From Salinicoccus halitifaciens (GTDB lineage Bacteria; Bacillota; Bacilli; Staphylococcales; Salinicoccaceae): a stretch of 64,000 nucleotides of DNA. Positions 1 through 8,826 of the stretch are shown here, piece after piece (the stretch's first letter is position 1; each line of letters starts with the position of its first letter). The notes under the pieces were generated by a model. That model did no database searches. It saw only the letters and a list, made by a program, of their open reading frames with translations, and was not told the DNA's origin. The stretch is taken from contig NZ_JAJNCU010000008.1 of assembly GCF_021026095.1 (NCBI RefSeq), positions 273,490 through 337,489 on the forward strand. Reading direction: 5' to 3'. A program made the position numbers and the translations under genes.

Positions 1-2669
1 GCAGTGATGAACTTGTCATACACCTGCGTATAATCCCTTTCGACGATCTTGAATGCCGGCATCGTCTTGCCCGGAATCGCCTCTATTTCACCTTTCGACC
101 AATCCTTGACCAGCCCGAGGGGCTGCGCCATCTCCTGGTTCGTATCATGTGCGAGCGGGGATGTGACCAGGTCCTTATAAGTTTCCGGCAGCTGCGTTTT
201 GGCCATTTCAGTAAAGCCTTTCGCCAGGTCCCGGAATATGTTCCAGTCCGATTTCGATTCCCACAGCGGATCGACAGCCGGGTTGAACGGGTGGATGAAC
301 GGATGCATGTCTGTACTTGATATGTCGTGCTTTTCATACCATGTCGCTGCGGGCAATACGATATCCGCATAAATCGGCGTCGCCGTCATCCGGAAATCAA
401 TGGCGACCATCAGGTCCAGCTTCCCTTCCGCTTCCTCGCCCCATTCAATCTCCTCGGGCTTGAAATCTTCATTTGGTGAAGCGAGCAGCCCGCTCTTTGT
501 GCCGAGCAGATGCTTCATGAAATATTCCTGCCCTTTTGCAGATGACGATATAAGGTTCGAACGCCAGACGAAAAGGGTTTTGGGATGGTTTTCCTTTGCT
601 GAAGGATCTTCAACTGCAAATTTCGTCTCCTTATTTTTGAGCTGTTCCACCGCAAGATCGATCACCGCTTCGTCAGAGTCATCGCCCTTTTCTTTCGCCT
701 CTTCATAAAATGCCAGGCTGCTCTTGTTGAACTGCGGGTATGACGGCAGCCAGCCGAGCCTTGCTGCAAGGACATTGTAGTCGGCCGGATGTTTGTAGTC
801 TATCTCGTCGGCAGTCGGTGACTGAAGCGTATCTGCACCTGCTTCCTCGTACTTCCACTGCTCCGTTGCAAAATAGAACCAGCTCGTCGCATTCTGCTGG
901 CGCGGCGGTGCCTGCCAGTCCTTGGCGAAGGCGACATGCCCCCAGCCTTCGTACGGACGGACTTTCTCCTGACCCACATAATGTGCCCAGCCTCCGCCGT
1001 TTTTGCCGACACAGCCGCACAGCATCACGAGGTTCAGTATCGACCTGTAAATCGTGTCGGAGTTGAACCAGTGGTTGATGCCTGCGCCCATGATGATCAT
1101 CGAGCGGCCGTCGGTATCCACCGCATTCTGTGCAAACTCCCGGGCGATCTGCACGACTACGGACTGTTTCACGGATGTCACTTTTTCCTGCCATGCAGGT
1201 GTGTAGACGGAATCAGCATCGTCATACCCTTTCGCTTCATGTTCCGAACCGAAACGTTTCACTCCGTACTGTGAAAGCATCAGGTCATAGATCGTCGCGG
1301 CATACCTTTCCGTGCCGTCGGCAAGTGTCACTTTCTTCGCCATGATCGGACGGGTGAATGTACTGTTCCCTGCATTGTCAAAGTACGGGAATTCAATGTT
1401 GATCTCCTCGCCGCCGAATTTCTCGACCGACATTGCCGGGTCGATTTCGGTGCCGTCTTCGCGCCTCAATTCCAGGTTCCATTTCTTGCCTTCTTCCCAT
1501 CTCTGACCCACCGTGCCGTTTGGTGCCGCGAGGTCTCCGGTGTTCTCATCGAGTATGACGGGCTTCCAATCGGCATTTGAACTGTCCATGCCGAGGTCGC
1601 TCTCCCTCAGGAAACGTCCGGCTTTCAGCGTATCCTTGAAATCATCCAGCAAAATCATGAACGGCAGATCGGTGAACCGCTTCGCATAATCGATGAACAT
1701 CGGTTCCTGCCTCTGATAATAAAATTCATCCAGTATGACATGTGTCATCGCCTGTGCGAGTGCTGCGTCCGTCCCCGGATTCGGGGCAAGCCAGTTATCG
1801 GCGAACTTGACGTTTTCAGCATAGTCCGGAGCGACGGAGACGATTTTTGTACCCTTGTATCTCACTTCAGTCATGAAGTGGGCATCCGGCGTACGAGTCA
1901 GCGGAACGTTCGAACCCCACATCATCAGGTAGTTCGAGTTGTACCAGTCCGCCGATTCGGGTACATCCGTCTGATCCCCCCATATTTGCGGGGAGGCGTT
2001 CGGCAGATCCGCATACCAGTCGTAAAAACTGAGCATCTCGCCGCCAAGCAGGGTGATGAACCTTGAGCCTGCTGCGTAACTCAGCATGCTCATCGCAGGA
2101 ATGGGCGTGAATCCGGCAATCCTGTCCGGCCCGTATTTTTTGATCGTGTAGATCAGCTGGGCTGCGATCAACTGTGTCACATCACGCCAGTTCACCCGGA
2201 CATGACCGCCCATGCCGCGTGCCTGCTTGTATGACTTCGCTTTTTCAGGATCCTCGACGATGCTTCCCCAGGCTGCCACCGGGTCTTCCAGCTCCTTCAG
2301 TGCATCCTGCCACAGCCGCCACAGCTTCCCCCGCATATAAGGGAACTTGATGCGCATCGGGCTGTATTCGTACCATGAGAATGAGGCACCGCGCGGACAC
2401 CCTCTCGGCTCGTATTCGGGCATGTCGGGCCCGCATGATGGATAGTCCGTCTGCTGATTTTCCCATGTGATGATTCCATTCTTCACAAATACTTTCCACG
2501 AACATGAGCCTGTGCAGTTCACGCCGTGGGTCGTCCTGACCACTTTGTCGTGACTCCATCTCTGACGGTACATTTTTTCCCATTCCCGGCTTTTCTCTTC
2601 CAATATCGACCAGTTGCCGTTAAACTTTTCAGTCGGTTTAAAGAAATGAAGACCAAAGAGTTTGTCCAT
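1..2669 (-). CDS. narG: Respiratory nitrate reductase alpha subunit (3' part cut by window edge)
   Basis: Catalytic molybdenum subunit of the membrane-bound nitrate reductase, reducing nitrate to nitrite with electrons from quinol through NarH/NarI. About 889 residues are in the window, of roughly 1,220 usual for the family; the reading frame is open to the edge without a stop. Near the N-terminus a His-x3-Cys-x3-Cys cluster motif (HGVNCTGSC) followed by PRGCPRGASFS gives the FS0 iron-sulfur site. NSNYLMMWGSN with TRTPDAH marks the Mo-cofactor region, and the visible C-terminal part (ERDYTQVYDKFIT) matches the family. The start is ATG at 2669 with GGAGGAG 8 bases upstream. The rest of narG, and by family habit narHJI, should lie to the left. 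It diverges from phoP, and an NreC-like box lies in the shared intergenic region. Confidence 0.95.
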   Translation of the reverse strand, partial: MDKLFGLHFFKPTEKFNGNWSILEEKSREWEKMYRQRWSHDKVVRTTHGVNCTGSCSWKVFVKNGIITWENQQTDYPSCGPDMPEYEPRGCPRGASFSWYEYSPMRIKFPYMRGKLWRLWQDALKELEDPVAAWGSIVEDPEKAKSYKQARGMGGHVRVNWRDVTQLIAAQLIYTIKKYGPDRIAGFTPIPAMSMLSYAAGSRFITLLGGEMLSFYDWYADLPNASPQIWGDQTDVPESADWYNSNYLMMWGSNVPLTRTPDAHFMTEVRYKGTKIVSVAPDYAENVKFADNWLAPNPGTDAALAQAMTHVILDEFYYQRQEPMFIDYAKRFTDLPFMILLDDFKDTLKAGRFLRESDLGMDSSNADWKPVILDENTGDLAAPNGTVGQRWEEGKKWNLELRREDGTEIDPAMSVEKFGGEEINIEFPYFDNAGNSTFTRPIMAKKVTLADGTERYAATIYDLMLSQYGVKRFGSEHEAKGYDDADSVYTPAWQEKVTSVKQSVVVQIAREFAQNAVDTDGRSMIIMGAGINHWFNSDTIYRSILNLVMLCGCVGKNGGGWAHYVGQEKVRPYEGWGHVAFAKDWQAPPRQQNATSWFYFATEQWKYEEAGADTLQSPTADEIDYKHPADYNVLAARLGWLPSYPQFNKSSLAFYEEAKEKGDDSDEAVIDLAVEQLKNKETKFAVEDPSAKENHPKTLFVWRSNLISSSAKGQEYFMKHLLGTKSGLLASPNEDFKPEEIEWGEEAEGKLDLMVAIDFRMTATPIYADIVLPAATWYEKHDISSTDMHPFIHPFNPAVDPLWESKSDWNIFRDLAKGFTEMAKTQLPETYKDLVTSPLAHDTNQEMAQPLGLVKDWSKGEIEAIPGKTMPAFKIVERDYTQVYDKFIT

Positions 2670-2709
2670 TAGCGCTCTCCTCCAAATACAATTCTCTCAA
2701 GATACTTAC

Positions 2710-2753
2710 ATTATCTGTTTTTATTGCCTGAAATAACATTAGGGAAAGTCCTA
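2710..2753 (-). promoter_or_regulatory. narG promoter with NreC-like palindrome
   Basis: ATTAGG and CCTAAT form a 6-bp inverted repeat at 2738-2755. Inside it, 2740-2753 reads TAGGG-N4-TCCTA, one mismatch from the TAGGG-N4-CCCTA site described for staphylococcal NreC, the NarL-type oxygen-responsive activator. On the minus strand a -10-like GATAAT lies at 2710-2715, so the palindrome is centred about 43 bases upstream of the expected start, a typical activator position. The -35 is weak, as expected for an activated promoter. Assignment to NreC is inference. Confidence 0.5.
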
Positions 2754-2864
2754 ATCATTTACGGCTTAGATTGTTAAGGAAATGTAAAGAATGCCGAACG
2801 GAGGTCCCGATGTGGTAAAATATAAGCGTTATATGGATGCACAAATTTGAAAGGAGCCGCTGAT

Positions 2865-3560
2865 ATGCGCACAATTCTTGTTGTCGATGATGAACCATCC
2901 ATCGTGACTTTACTTAAATTTAATCTGGAACAGGCGGGTTACAACGTCTTAACTGCAGAGGACGGCCGGACCGGGCTTGACATGGCCCTGAATGAAAAAC
3001 CGGACCTCATGGTGCTGGATCTGATGCTCCCCGGCATGGACGGCATGGATGTATGCAAGACGCTGCGCCAGGAGAAGGTGAACCTGCCCATCCTCATGCT
3101 GACGGCAAAGGATGATGAATTCGATAAGATACTCGGGCTTGAGCTCGGTGCGGATGACTACCTCACTAAGCCTTTCAGTCCGCGTGAAGTCGTGGCCAGG
3201 GTGAAGGCCATCCTCAGGCGCTCGCAGAGCGAAGATGCGGAACAGTCGGAGCAGATCCTGAAAATCGGCGATCTGGAGATCCACCTCGACCGTTATGATG
3301 TTTATTTCAAGGACCGTCAGCTCGTCCTGACGCCGAAAGAATTTGAACTGCTCCTCTACCTCGCAAACCACAGGGGCAAAGTACTCAGCAGGGATCAGCT
3401 GCTGAATGGCGTATGGGATTTCCAGTATGACGGTGATACACGGATCGTCGATGTACATATCAGCCACCTCAGGGAAAAAATCGAGGAGGACACGAAAAAA
3501 CCGGTCTACATCAGAACGATCCGCGGGTTCGGCTACAAGCTGGAAGGACCTGCTGAATGA
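2865..3560 (+). CDS. phoP: PhoP-type response regulator
   Basis: OmpR/PhoB-family DNA-binding response regulator (231 aa). The receiver domain spans residues 1-120, with acidic pocket D8/D9, phosphoacceptor D52, T80 and K102. The winged-helix output domain covers residues 130-231 and includes the recognition stretch DTRIVDVHISHLREKIE. The sequence closely follows Bacillus PhoP throughout (KDDEFDKILGLELGADDYLTKPFSPREV). ATG 2865 is chosen over TTG 2847 because AAAGGAG sits 8 bases before it. The stop overlaps the phoR start (ATGA), so the two are translationally coupled. Expected role: control of phosphate-starvation genes. The narG neighbourhood makes a respiratory role (SrrA-like) worth considering, but the sequence favours PhoP. 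Confidence 0.9.
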   Translation: MRTILVVDDEPSIVTLLKFNLEQAGYNVLTAEDGRTGLDMALNEKPDLMVLDLMLPGMDGMDVCKTLRQEKVNLPILMLTAKDDEFDKILGLELGADDYLTKPFSPREVVARVKAILRRSQSEDAEQSEQILKIGDLEIHLDRYDVYFKDRQLVLTPKEFELLLYLANHRGKVLSRDQLLNGVWDFQYDGDTRIVDVHISHLREKIEEDTKKPVYIRTIRGFGYKLEGPAE

Positions 3561-5332
3561 ATCGGTTGTGGTTCCGGATCACGGTATCCTTCTCTTTACT
3601 GACGTTCACCCTGCTGGTCTTTTTATGGTTCTTCGTCGCCAGCGTCAGTGAAAATGCTTTTAAGCAGATGACGGGTGAACACCTTTATGAAAATGCGCAG
3701 CTGGTGGCCCAGCTCATCGAGACGAGTGACCTTGAAGGCGGCTCGGAAGACCTGCAGGAAAGAATAGCCCTGTTCAGGGAGCCCGTCAGCATGCGTTTTA
3801 CGGTCATAGGCACCGATGGTGAAGTGCTTGCGGATTCAGAGAATGCGCCTGGGACGATGGAAAACCACGGTGACCGGCCGGAAGTGCAGGAAGTTCTGGA
3901 AGATGATGCGGAGTTCGGGGAGTCCATACGGTTCAGTGAAACCGAAGGGACCGAGATGATGTATGTCGCAAGCCCGATCTATAACGCTGAAGGTGTAATC
4001 AACGGCATCATCAGAACGTCATACCCGCTCCACAACATTGAGGATACGATGGTCGTATTCTGGCGCGGACTTGCTGTATTCCTCAGCATCATCCTGGTGA
4101 TTGCAGCGGTTGCGGCAAGCATACTTGCACGGAGCATCACCAGGCCCGTCAGTGATATCATCGGTGTCACGAAGCGGCTGAGCGGCAAGGATTACAGCAG
4201 CCGCGTCCATACCAAAGTGTCCGGGGAGATCGGCGAACTCGCGGCTTCGGTCAATGACCTCGCGACGAATCTGCAGAATCAGATGCGCGCCCTCCATGAA
4301 AATGAGCAGCAATTATCCACCATACTTTCCAACATGGTGAGCGGGGTCATGCTCATCAACCAGGAAGGCAGAATATTGATGATCAACTCTGCCATGGAAA
4401 AATTCCTCGGCCAGCACAACCAGTACATCGTCGGGCGCGACTACAGGGATGTGGAAGACAACCTCGGGCTGCGTGAAGGCATCGCCACCGTTTTTGAGGA
4501 AAATGAAAAGATTCAAAAAGAAATCACCGCAGGTGAAATGACCAAGAAAGTCTTCGATGCACATTTCGGGCCGTACTACGGCAATGGCTGGAAGCAGAGG
4601 GGCGTCATCATCGTGCTCCATGACATCACAGACATCAAGCGTCTCGAAAATATGAGGAGTGACTTCGTTGCGAACGTATCACACGAACTCAAGACGCCGA
4701 TCACTTCCGTCAAAGGGTTTTCGGAGACACTGCTCAGCGGCGAAGTCACAGATGAAGAGACAAGACGATCCTTCCTTCAGATCATCTATGATGAAAGTGA
4801 ACGCATTGACCGGCTCATCCGCGACCTGCTCCATCTGTCGCGCATCGAGAACAAAGTCTCGCCACTGAATATCCAGGATGTCGACCTCGTGAGGCTGATC
4901 CATACGATCACCAATACGATGACGAAGGCCATTTCGGAAAAGAACCTTGAAGTCACTCTTCCGCCTTCGACGGAGTCTGTGATCATCGAAGGGGACCCGG
5001 ACCGCCTGAACCAGATCCTGCTGAATCTGATTGCGAACGCGATCACTTACACGGGGGAAGGCGGCAGCATCCGGGTTTCGATTGAAATCACTTCTTCCAA
5101 TGTCAGGGTTTCAGTCAGTGATACGGGAATCGGCATACCCGAAGAATACATTCCAAGGGTGTTCGAACGGTTCTACAGGGTGGACAAGGCACGCTCCAGA
5201 AACTCCGGCGGCACCGGTCTCGGACTTGCGATAGTGAAGCACCTTGTCGAATCGCACAAAGGAAAGATAGAGCTCGACAGTGTGGAAGGCGAGGGCACGA
5301 CATTCACCGTGATCTTCCCGATACTGCAATGA
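3557..5332 (+). CDS. phoR: PhoR-type sensor histidine kinase
   Basis: Membrane histidine kinase (591 aa), partner of the preceding regulator. Domains in order: TM1 (about 8-30), an extracytoplasmic sensor of roughly 130 residues, TM2 (about 167-190), HAMP (about 190-242), PAS (about 255-350), HisKA with phospho-accepting His376 in NVSHELKTP, and HATPase_c with N-box (DRLNQILLNLIANAITYT), G1 (DTGIGIP) and G2 (GGTGLGLAI). The PAS-HAMP architecture and length fit PhoR/PnpS; WalK and SrrB share the layout but not the neighbours. It overlaps phoP by 4 bases. A strong shared terminator follows. Confidence 0.88.
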   Translation: MNRLWFRITVSFSLLTFTLLVFLWFFVASVSENAFKQMTGEHLYENAQLVAQLIETSDLEGGSEDLQERIALFREPVSMRFTVIGTDGEVLADSENAPGTMENHGDRPEVQEVLEDDAEFGESIRFSETEGTEMMYVASPIYNAEGVINGIIRTSYPLHNIEDTMVVFWRGLAVFLSIILVIAAVAASILARSITRPVSDIIGVTKRLSGKDYSSRVHTKVSGEIGELAASVNDLATNLQNQMRALHENEQQLSTILSNMVSGVMLINQEGRILMINSAMEKFLGQHNQYIVGRDYRDVEDNLGLREGIATVFEENEKIQKEITAGEMTKKVFDAHFGPYYGNGWKQRGVIIVLHDITDIKRLENMRSDFVANVSHELKTPITSVKGFSETLLSGEVTDEETRRSFLQIIYDESERIDRLIRDLLHLSRIENKVSPLNIQDVDLVRLIHTITNTMTKAISEKNLEVTLPPSTESVIIEGDPDRLNQILLNLIANAITYTGEGGSIRVSIEITSSNVRVSVSDTGIGIPEEYIPRVFERFYRVDKARSRNSGGTGLGLAIVKHLVESHKGKIELDSVEGEGTTFTVIFPILQ

Positions 5333-5340
5333 AAAGAAAA

Positions 5341-5377
5341 AGACCCCTGCACGTGAAAATGTCACGTGCAGGGGTCT
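5341..5377. terminator. Bidirectional terminator phoR/scdA
   Basis: A perfect 16-bp stem (5341-5356 with 5362-5377) and 5-base loop, flanked by A-rich sequence on the left and T-rich on the right. It can end phoPR on the plus strand and scdA on the minus strand. Confidence 0.9.
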
Positions 5378-5384
5378 TATGATT

Positions 5385-6089
5385 TTAAAGCGCTGAACTC
5401 CGCTGCTCCGATACAGCATCGAACAGAAGATCGCCTTCAAGGAACAGATGGTTGAATGTGTCCTTTTCCAGCTTTTCCAGCCGTTGGAGGACCAGTCTCA
5501 GTTCACCGGTCGCACCGGCATCGGGCGTGTAGTCATTCGTCAGTGCCCGCATTTCGTAGAAATACTGGGCCAGGGATTCATGTTCCCCCTTCAGGCTGGT
5601 CAAATAAGGCTTGAGTGCCTCAAGAAGGTGGGGATTTGGATTCTCCAGATAATTCTCCAGCATCTTGAAGGCCGTCCGCTCCTCCTTTTCGACATGCTCA
5701 AGGATATCGTTTTTCATCCTTTTAAAGAGCGCCTCGGCTTCTGTGAGTTCAGGCCGCTCTTTTTTATGCTGTTTGACCGCTTTTTCCATATATTCTTCAA
5801 GTACCGGCAGCTCATCCTTCAAATCTTCATGGTATTTTCTCTGTATATATTTTAAAATGCTTTGCTCGTCCATATACTTGATGTCTATGCCGTCTTCATT
5901 GAGCGGTTCCATTTCATTGATCTCATACAGCAGATTTTCTTCATCCAATCCTTTTTCCACTGCAGTATCCGCCAATGTCTTATCACCGTAATTAACGAAG
6001 TCCACCCTTAATTCCCGGAATATATCTCCGGAGCGCGGTACTTCCTTCACAATTTCCTTTAAAGTCATATCGGGTGTGATTGTCTTCAT
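5385..6089 (-). CDS. scdA: Iron-sulfur cluster repair di-iron protein ScdA (RIC family)
   Basis: RIC/YtfE family protein (234 aa) that restores iron-sulfur clusters damaged by nitric oxide or oxidants. The N-terminal ScdA_N domain (about 1-60: TLKEIVKEVPRSGDIFRELRVD) lacks the usual Cys, having SGD where CGGG is common in many members. The hemerythrin-like domain (about 80-225) carries spaced His/Glu ligands (YHEDL, VKQHKKE, LEHVEKEE, GEHESLAQYF, FNHLFLEGDLLFD). The start at 6089 has AAGGAGG nearby. Proximity to nitrate reductase, a source of nitrite/NO, makes functional sense. Confidence 0.88.
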   Translation of the reverse strand: MKTITPDMTLKEIVKEVPRSGDIFRELRVDFVNYGDKTLADTAVEKGLDEENLLYEINEMEPLNEDGIDIKYMDEQSILKYIQRKYHEDLKDELPVLEEYMEKAVKQHKKERPELTEAEALFKRMKNDILEHVEKEERTAFKMLENYLENPNPHLLEALKPYLTSLKGEHESLAQYFYEMRALTNDYTPDAGATGELRLVLQRLEKLEKDTFNHLFLEGDLLFDAVSEQRSSAL

Positions 6090-6159
6090 AAAAAGGCGCC
6101 TCCTTGTCTGGTTACTAGTATTATTGCCATATATATAAATTTGAAACCTATTATATACA

Positions 6160-6185
6160 GTTTAGTGAAAGTTGACTGAGGGTAT
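6160..6185 (+). promoter_or_regulatory. SigB-type promoter
   Basis: GTTTAG (6160-6165), a 14-base spacer and GGGTAT (6180-6185) match the general-stress sigma factor B consensus GTTTWW-N12-15-GGGWAW almost perfectly. The transcript would start near 6192, about 30 bases before the downstream gene. Confidence 0.7.
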
Positions 6186-6222
6186 TATATAATTATTAAT
6201 AAAAAGCCATGGAGGTCCACTC

Positions 6223-7236
6223 ATGAATAAGAATATTAAAACACTGCTCAATGTTCTTCCAATCATATTAGTGCCGCTGTTCACCGAAAGGAACCGTATA
6301 AAGGAACATCCTGAAATGGAGAAACTCGGACGCTTTTCAAGCACTGCCTACCATAATGTCAAAGACAAGGGTGAAGGTGTGTATCAGTCGGTCAAAGACA
6401 CGAGCACGACCATTTACCATACGGGCAAATCCGCTGCGGACACCGTCGGAAGCAAAATCAGCGACAAGAAGCAGGAACGTGCCTATCAAAAAGACATAAA
6501 ATCCTATCAGCAGAGCGTCAAAAAAGAGGACAAACTTCTTGTACAATTTGAAAAAGACAAGGAGAAACACCGAAAGAAAAGGCTGCAGGGAAATTTCACA
6601 AAGGATACCATCGTACCTAAAATCATGCAGTCCGGTAATGAGATGTCGAATGATGATAAAATCGCCGGCATGACTGTGAGCTCCGGACTGATTGCCGGGA
6701 AGTCGGACATGGATACGCAGGAAGAGACGGCAGCGGAAACGCACCGGGAGAAGCAGGACATCGCCAAGGCATATGATGGAGATGCATCAATGAGCCGGGT
6801 CTCTTTGACGGAAGAAGATGAAAAACGTCTGCAAATCGATATTCAGGACACGGCTGACGAAAAAGATGATAGAATGGACAGTAAGGCAACTGGCCAATCA
6901 ATACATGAGGAGAATGACATGACGACCGATGTACAGCAGTTATATTTCGACAAAGTGAAAGATCACGAAGAAAACATCAATGATTTCAATCCCGGCGAAC
7001 TGTTCAAGAGACACCATGAAAAACTGGATCCGACGGTCAGCTATGACGGAAAAGACTCCAAAGGAAAGACCGGATCAACCATCAGTGAAGATTCACTGTT
7101 CGGCCAGCATCGTGCAGCAGCCGAAGATCATTATACCGCCGGCGGCCGTAAAACAGGCATAAGAAACAGTGCGGGCAAAAGCAGGAAACAGCGAAAGCTT
7201 GAAAAAAAGCTCAATAAAAAGAAGAACAGATTTTAA
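6223..7236 (+). CDS. Putative LEA-like stress protein, uncharacterised
   Basis: Hydrophilic, highly charged protein of 337 aa; no family recognised with confidence. A short hydrophobic N-terminus (about 4-21, LLNVLPIILVPLF) could be a membrane anchor. Residues about 44-76 hold three consecutive 11-residue repeats starting with Tyr: YHNVKDKGEGV, YQSVKDTSTTI, YHTGKSAADTV. This periodicity is typical of group-3 LEA and related amphipathic helices. The middle is acidic and low-complexity; the C-terminus is strongly basic (SRKQRKLEKKLNKKKNRF). The ATG has GGAGG 8-9 bases upstream. The SigB-type promoter in front supports a stress role. Function is inference. Confidence 0.75.
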   Translation: MNKNIKTLLNVLPIILVPLFTERNRIKEHPEMEKLGRFSSTAYHNVKDKGEGVYQSVKDTSTTIYHTGKSAADTVGSKISDKKQERAYQKDIKSYQQSVKKEDKLLVQFEKDKEKHRKKRLQGNFTKDTIVPKIMQSGNEMSNDDKIAGMTVSSGLIAGKSDMDTQEETAAETHREKQDIAKAYDGDASMSRVSLTEEDEKRLQIDIQDTADEKDDRMDSKATGQSIHEENDMTTDVQQLYFDKVKDHEENINDFNPGELFKRHHEKLDPTVSYDGKDSKGKTGSTISEDSLFGQHRAAAEDHYTAGGRKTGIRNSAGKSRKQRKLEKKLNKKKNRF

Positions 7237-7266
7237 ACTAACAGATTGGATTGCGGGTGAAGCACA

Positions 7267-7863
7267 GTGGAGATAAAAAGAATAACTGTATTTTGCGGCG
7301 CGACATCAGGCAGGCTGCCTGAGTTCGAAGAAGCCGCGTACAAGCTCGGAAAAGATATCGCCGAAGCCGGCTATGAACTGGTTTACGGCGGAGGTTCTGC
7401 AGGAATGATGGGGGCTGTTGCAAATGGTACGGTTGATGCCGGCGGCAAAGTGATCGGGGTCATACCCCGCTTTCTGGTGGAGCGTGAGCTCGCTCACGAG
7501 AAGGTCCAGACATTGGAAGTGGTGCAGTCGATGCATGAGAGGAAAGCCAGGATGGACGAACTCGGCGATGCCACCATCACACTTCCGGGTGGTGCAGGTA
7601 CATTGGAAGAGTTTTTTGAGATGTATACATGGGGACAGATCGGCCTCCATCAAAAACCTCTCGGCCTCATCAACACGAACAATTATTTTGATGATCTGAT
7701 GGCCATGTTCAATAAGATGATTTCCGAAGAATTCCTGGAGGAAAGATACATGAATCAGCTGTTCATCGGTGAAGATCTGGAGTCCCTCGTCGCCCAATTC
7801 GAGAACTTCAGGCCCCTGCCCGTAAGAACATATAAAGACCTGCAAAAAGGGCATCGCTCATAA
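7267..7863 (+). CDS. LOG-family protein (TIGR00730), nucleotide 5'-monophosphate phosphoribohydrolase-like
   Basis: Lysine-decarboxylase-like LOG protein, 198 aa. The family hydrolyses cytokinin or purine nucleoside monophosphates to base and ribose 5-phosphate. Diagnostic motifs are present: VYGGGSAGMMGAVA near residue 40 and LPGGAGTLEEF near residue 105, with HERKARMDE between them. GTG 7267 is the start, 7 bases after a GGGTGA sequence. It follows the LEA-like gene by 30 bases and may share its SigB-type transcript. The last codons overlap the convergent GNAT gene by 6 bases. Confidence 0.88.
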   Translation: MEIKRITVFCGATSGRLPEFEEAAYKLGKDIAEAGYELVYGGGSAGMMGAVANGTVDAGGKVIGVIPRFLVERELAHEKVQTLEVVQSMHERKARMDELGDATITLPGGAGTLEEFFEMYTWGQIGLHQKPLGLINTNNYFDDLMAMFNKMISEEFLEERYMNQLFIGEDLESLVAQFENFRPLPVRTYKDLQKGHRS

Positions 7864-7885
7864 TTTGAAGCGATGCCTCTTTTTT
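7850..7885 (+). terminator. Terminator spanning the LOG stop codon
   Basis: GGCATCGCT (7850-7858) pairs with AGCGATGCC (7869-7877), followed by a T-run. The stem includes the LOG-gene stop and the last codons of the convergent acetyltransferase gene. Confidence 0.75.
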
Positions 7886-8421
7886 ATGTCCATCTTATAA
7901 ACGACATGGGTCTTGAGCGAATGGCCGTCGATGATTGATGGATGCTCAAAAGTGTATACTTTTTTCATTCCCAGTTTCAGCATGATGTTGATTGATGGGT
8001 AATTGATGCCCGCAGTATACGCATAAATTTCCTTGATATCCGTATTGCGCTCTGCAAACTTCACTACCGCCCTCGCTGCTTCCGTCGCAAACCCCTGGTT
8101 CCAGTGCCGTTTCGCCAGGCGCCAGCCAATCTCAATAGAGGGCAGAAAATGCAGCCGCAAAGGGCCGTCTTCTTCCCACACCTGAATGCCGGTAAATCCG
8201 ATGAACTCTTTTGTGTCCCTGCGCTCCACAGCAAACAAACCGAAACCCCTCGCATCGATGTCGCGCTGAGCGTTCAGTATGAATTCCCTGGACTCTTCCG
8301 GAGTGGCGGTATTCGGAAAATAACGGCGGACATCCTCGTCCATATTCAACGCAATGAACCCCGGTATATCACTCTCTTTCCAATCCCTTAAAATCAGCCG
8401 CTTCGTTTTAATATATTTCAT
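7858..8421 (-). CDS. GNAT-family N-acetyltransferase (RimJ-like)
   Basis: Acetyl-CoA-dependent acetyltransferase of the RimJ/RimL type, 187 aa. It begins with the family hallmark TKRLILRDWKESDIPGF. The acetyl-CoA binding region is around IGWRLAKRHWNQGFATEAARAVVKFA, followed by the ANYPSINIMLKLGM-type beta-bulge segment. The substrate (ribosomal protein, other protein N-terminus or small molecule) cannot be read from sequence. Its 3' end is convergent with, and overlaps, the LOG gene. Confidence 0.85.
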   Translation of the reverse strand: MKYIKTKRLILRDWKESDIPGFIALNMDEDVRRYFPNTATPEESREFILNAQRDIDARGFGLFAVERRDTKEFIGFTGIQVWEEDGPLRLHFLPSIEIGWRLAKRHWNQGFATEAARAVVKFAERNTDIKEIYAYTAGINYPSINIMLKLGMKKVYTFEHPSIIDGHSLKTHVVYKMDIKKRHRFKL

Positions 8422-8456
8422 ATCAACCCTCTATTATGTCCATTCTTATCTTAAGG

Positions 8457-8798
8457 TCACCCGCTGACATGCTCGCTTTCATTGCCCTTGGGCGCTTCCT
8501 GCCTGATATAGCTGACGAGGCGGACTTTCAATTCCTCTTTATCGAAATCGTAATCCTCAACATTTTCTTTTTTCTCCGTCGTGGCGACGACATCAACAAA
8601 ATCAGGCAGATCTTCCAAATTGAATTTTATGGTGAATGTCTCGAAATCCTGTTCGGGACTCGGTTTCTGGGCCACAACCCTGCTTTTGATGCCTGTAAGA
8701 TCAGTCACTTTCGATCCGGTGATCTCTTCTATCTCTTTGCCAAGCTGATCAATCGTGAAAGTTTCGCCTTCTATCAATGAAAATTTTTTCTCATGCAT
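8457..8798 (-). CDS. Hypothetical protein, 113 aa
   Basis: Not recognised. Acidic protein with no signal or membrane segment: begins MHEKKFSLIEGETFTIDQL, has a central FDVVATTEKKENVEDYDFDKEEL-type charged stretch, and ends in a polar tail. The ATG follows AAAGGAG at good spacing. It lies 28 bases downstream of the small lipoprotein gene on the same strand and is probably co-transcribed with it. Confidence 0.65.
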   Translation of the reverse strand: MHEKKFSLIEGETFTIDQLGKEIEEITGSKVTDLTGIKSRVVAQKPSPEQDFETFTIKFNLEDLPDFVDVVATTEKKENVEDYDFDKEELKVRLVSYIRQEAPKGNESEHVSG

Positions 8799-8826
8799 AT
8801 CGTCATTCTCCTTTCAGATTAACAGT

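Noticed and set aside
1..2669. narG as a pseudogene because short frames cover this region
   Set aside because: A single frame is open from ATG 2669 to the edge with all expected motifs; it merely lacks a stop inside the window.
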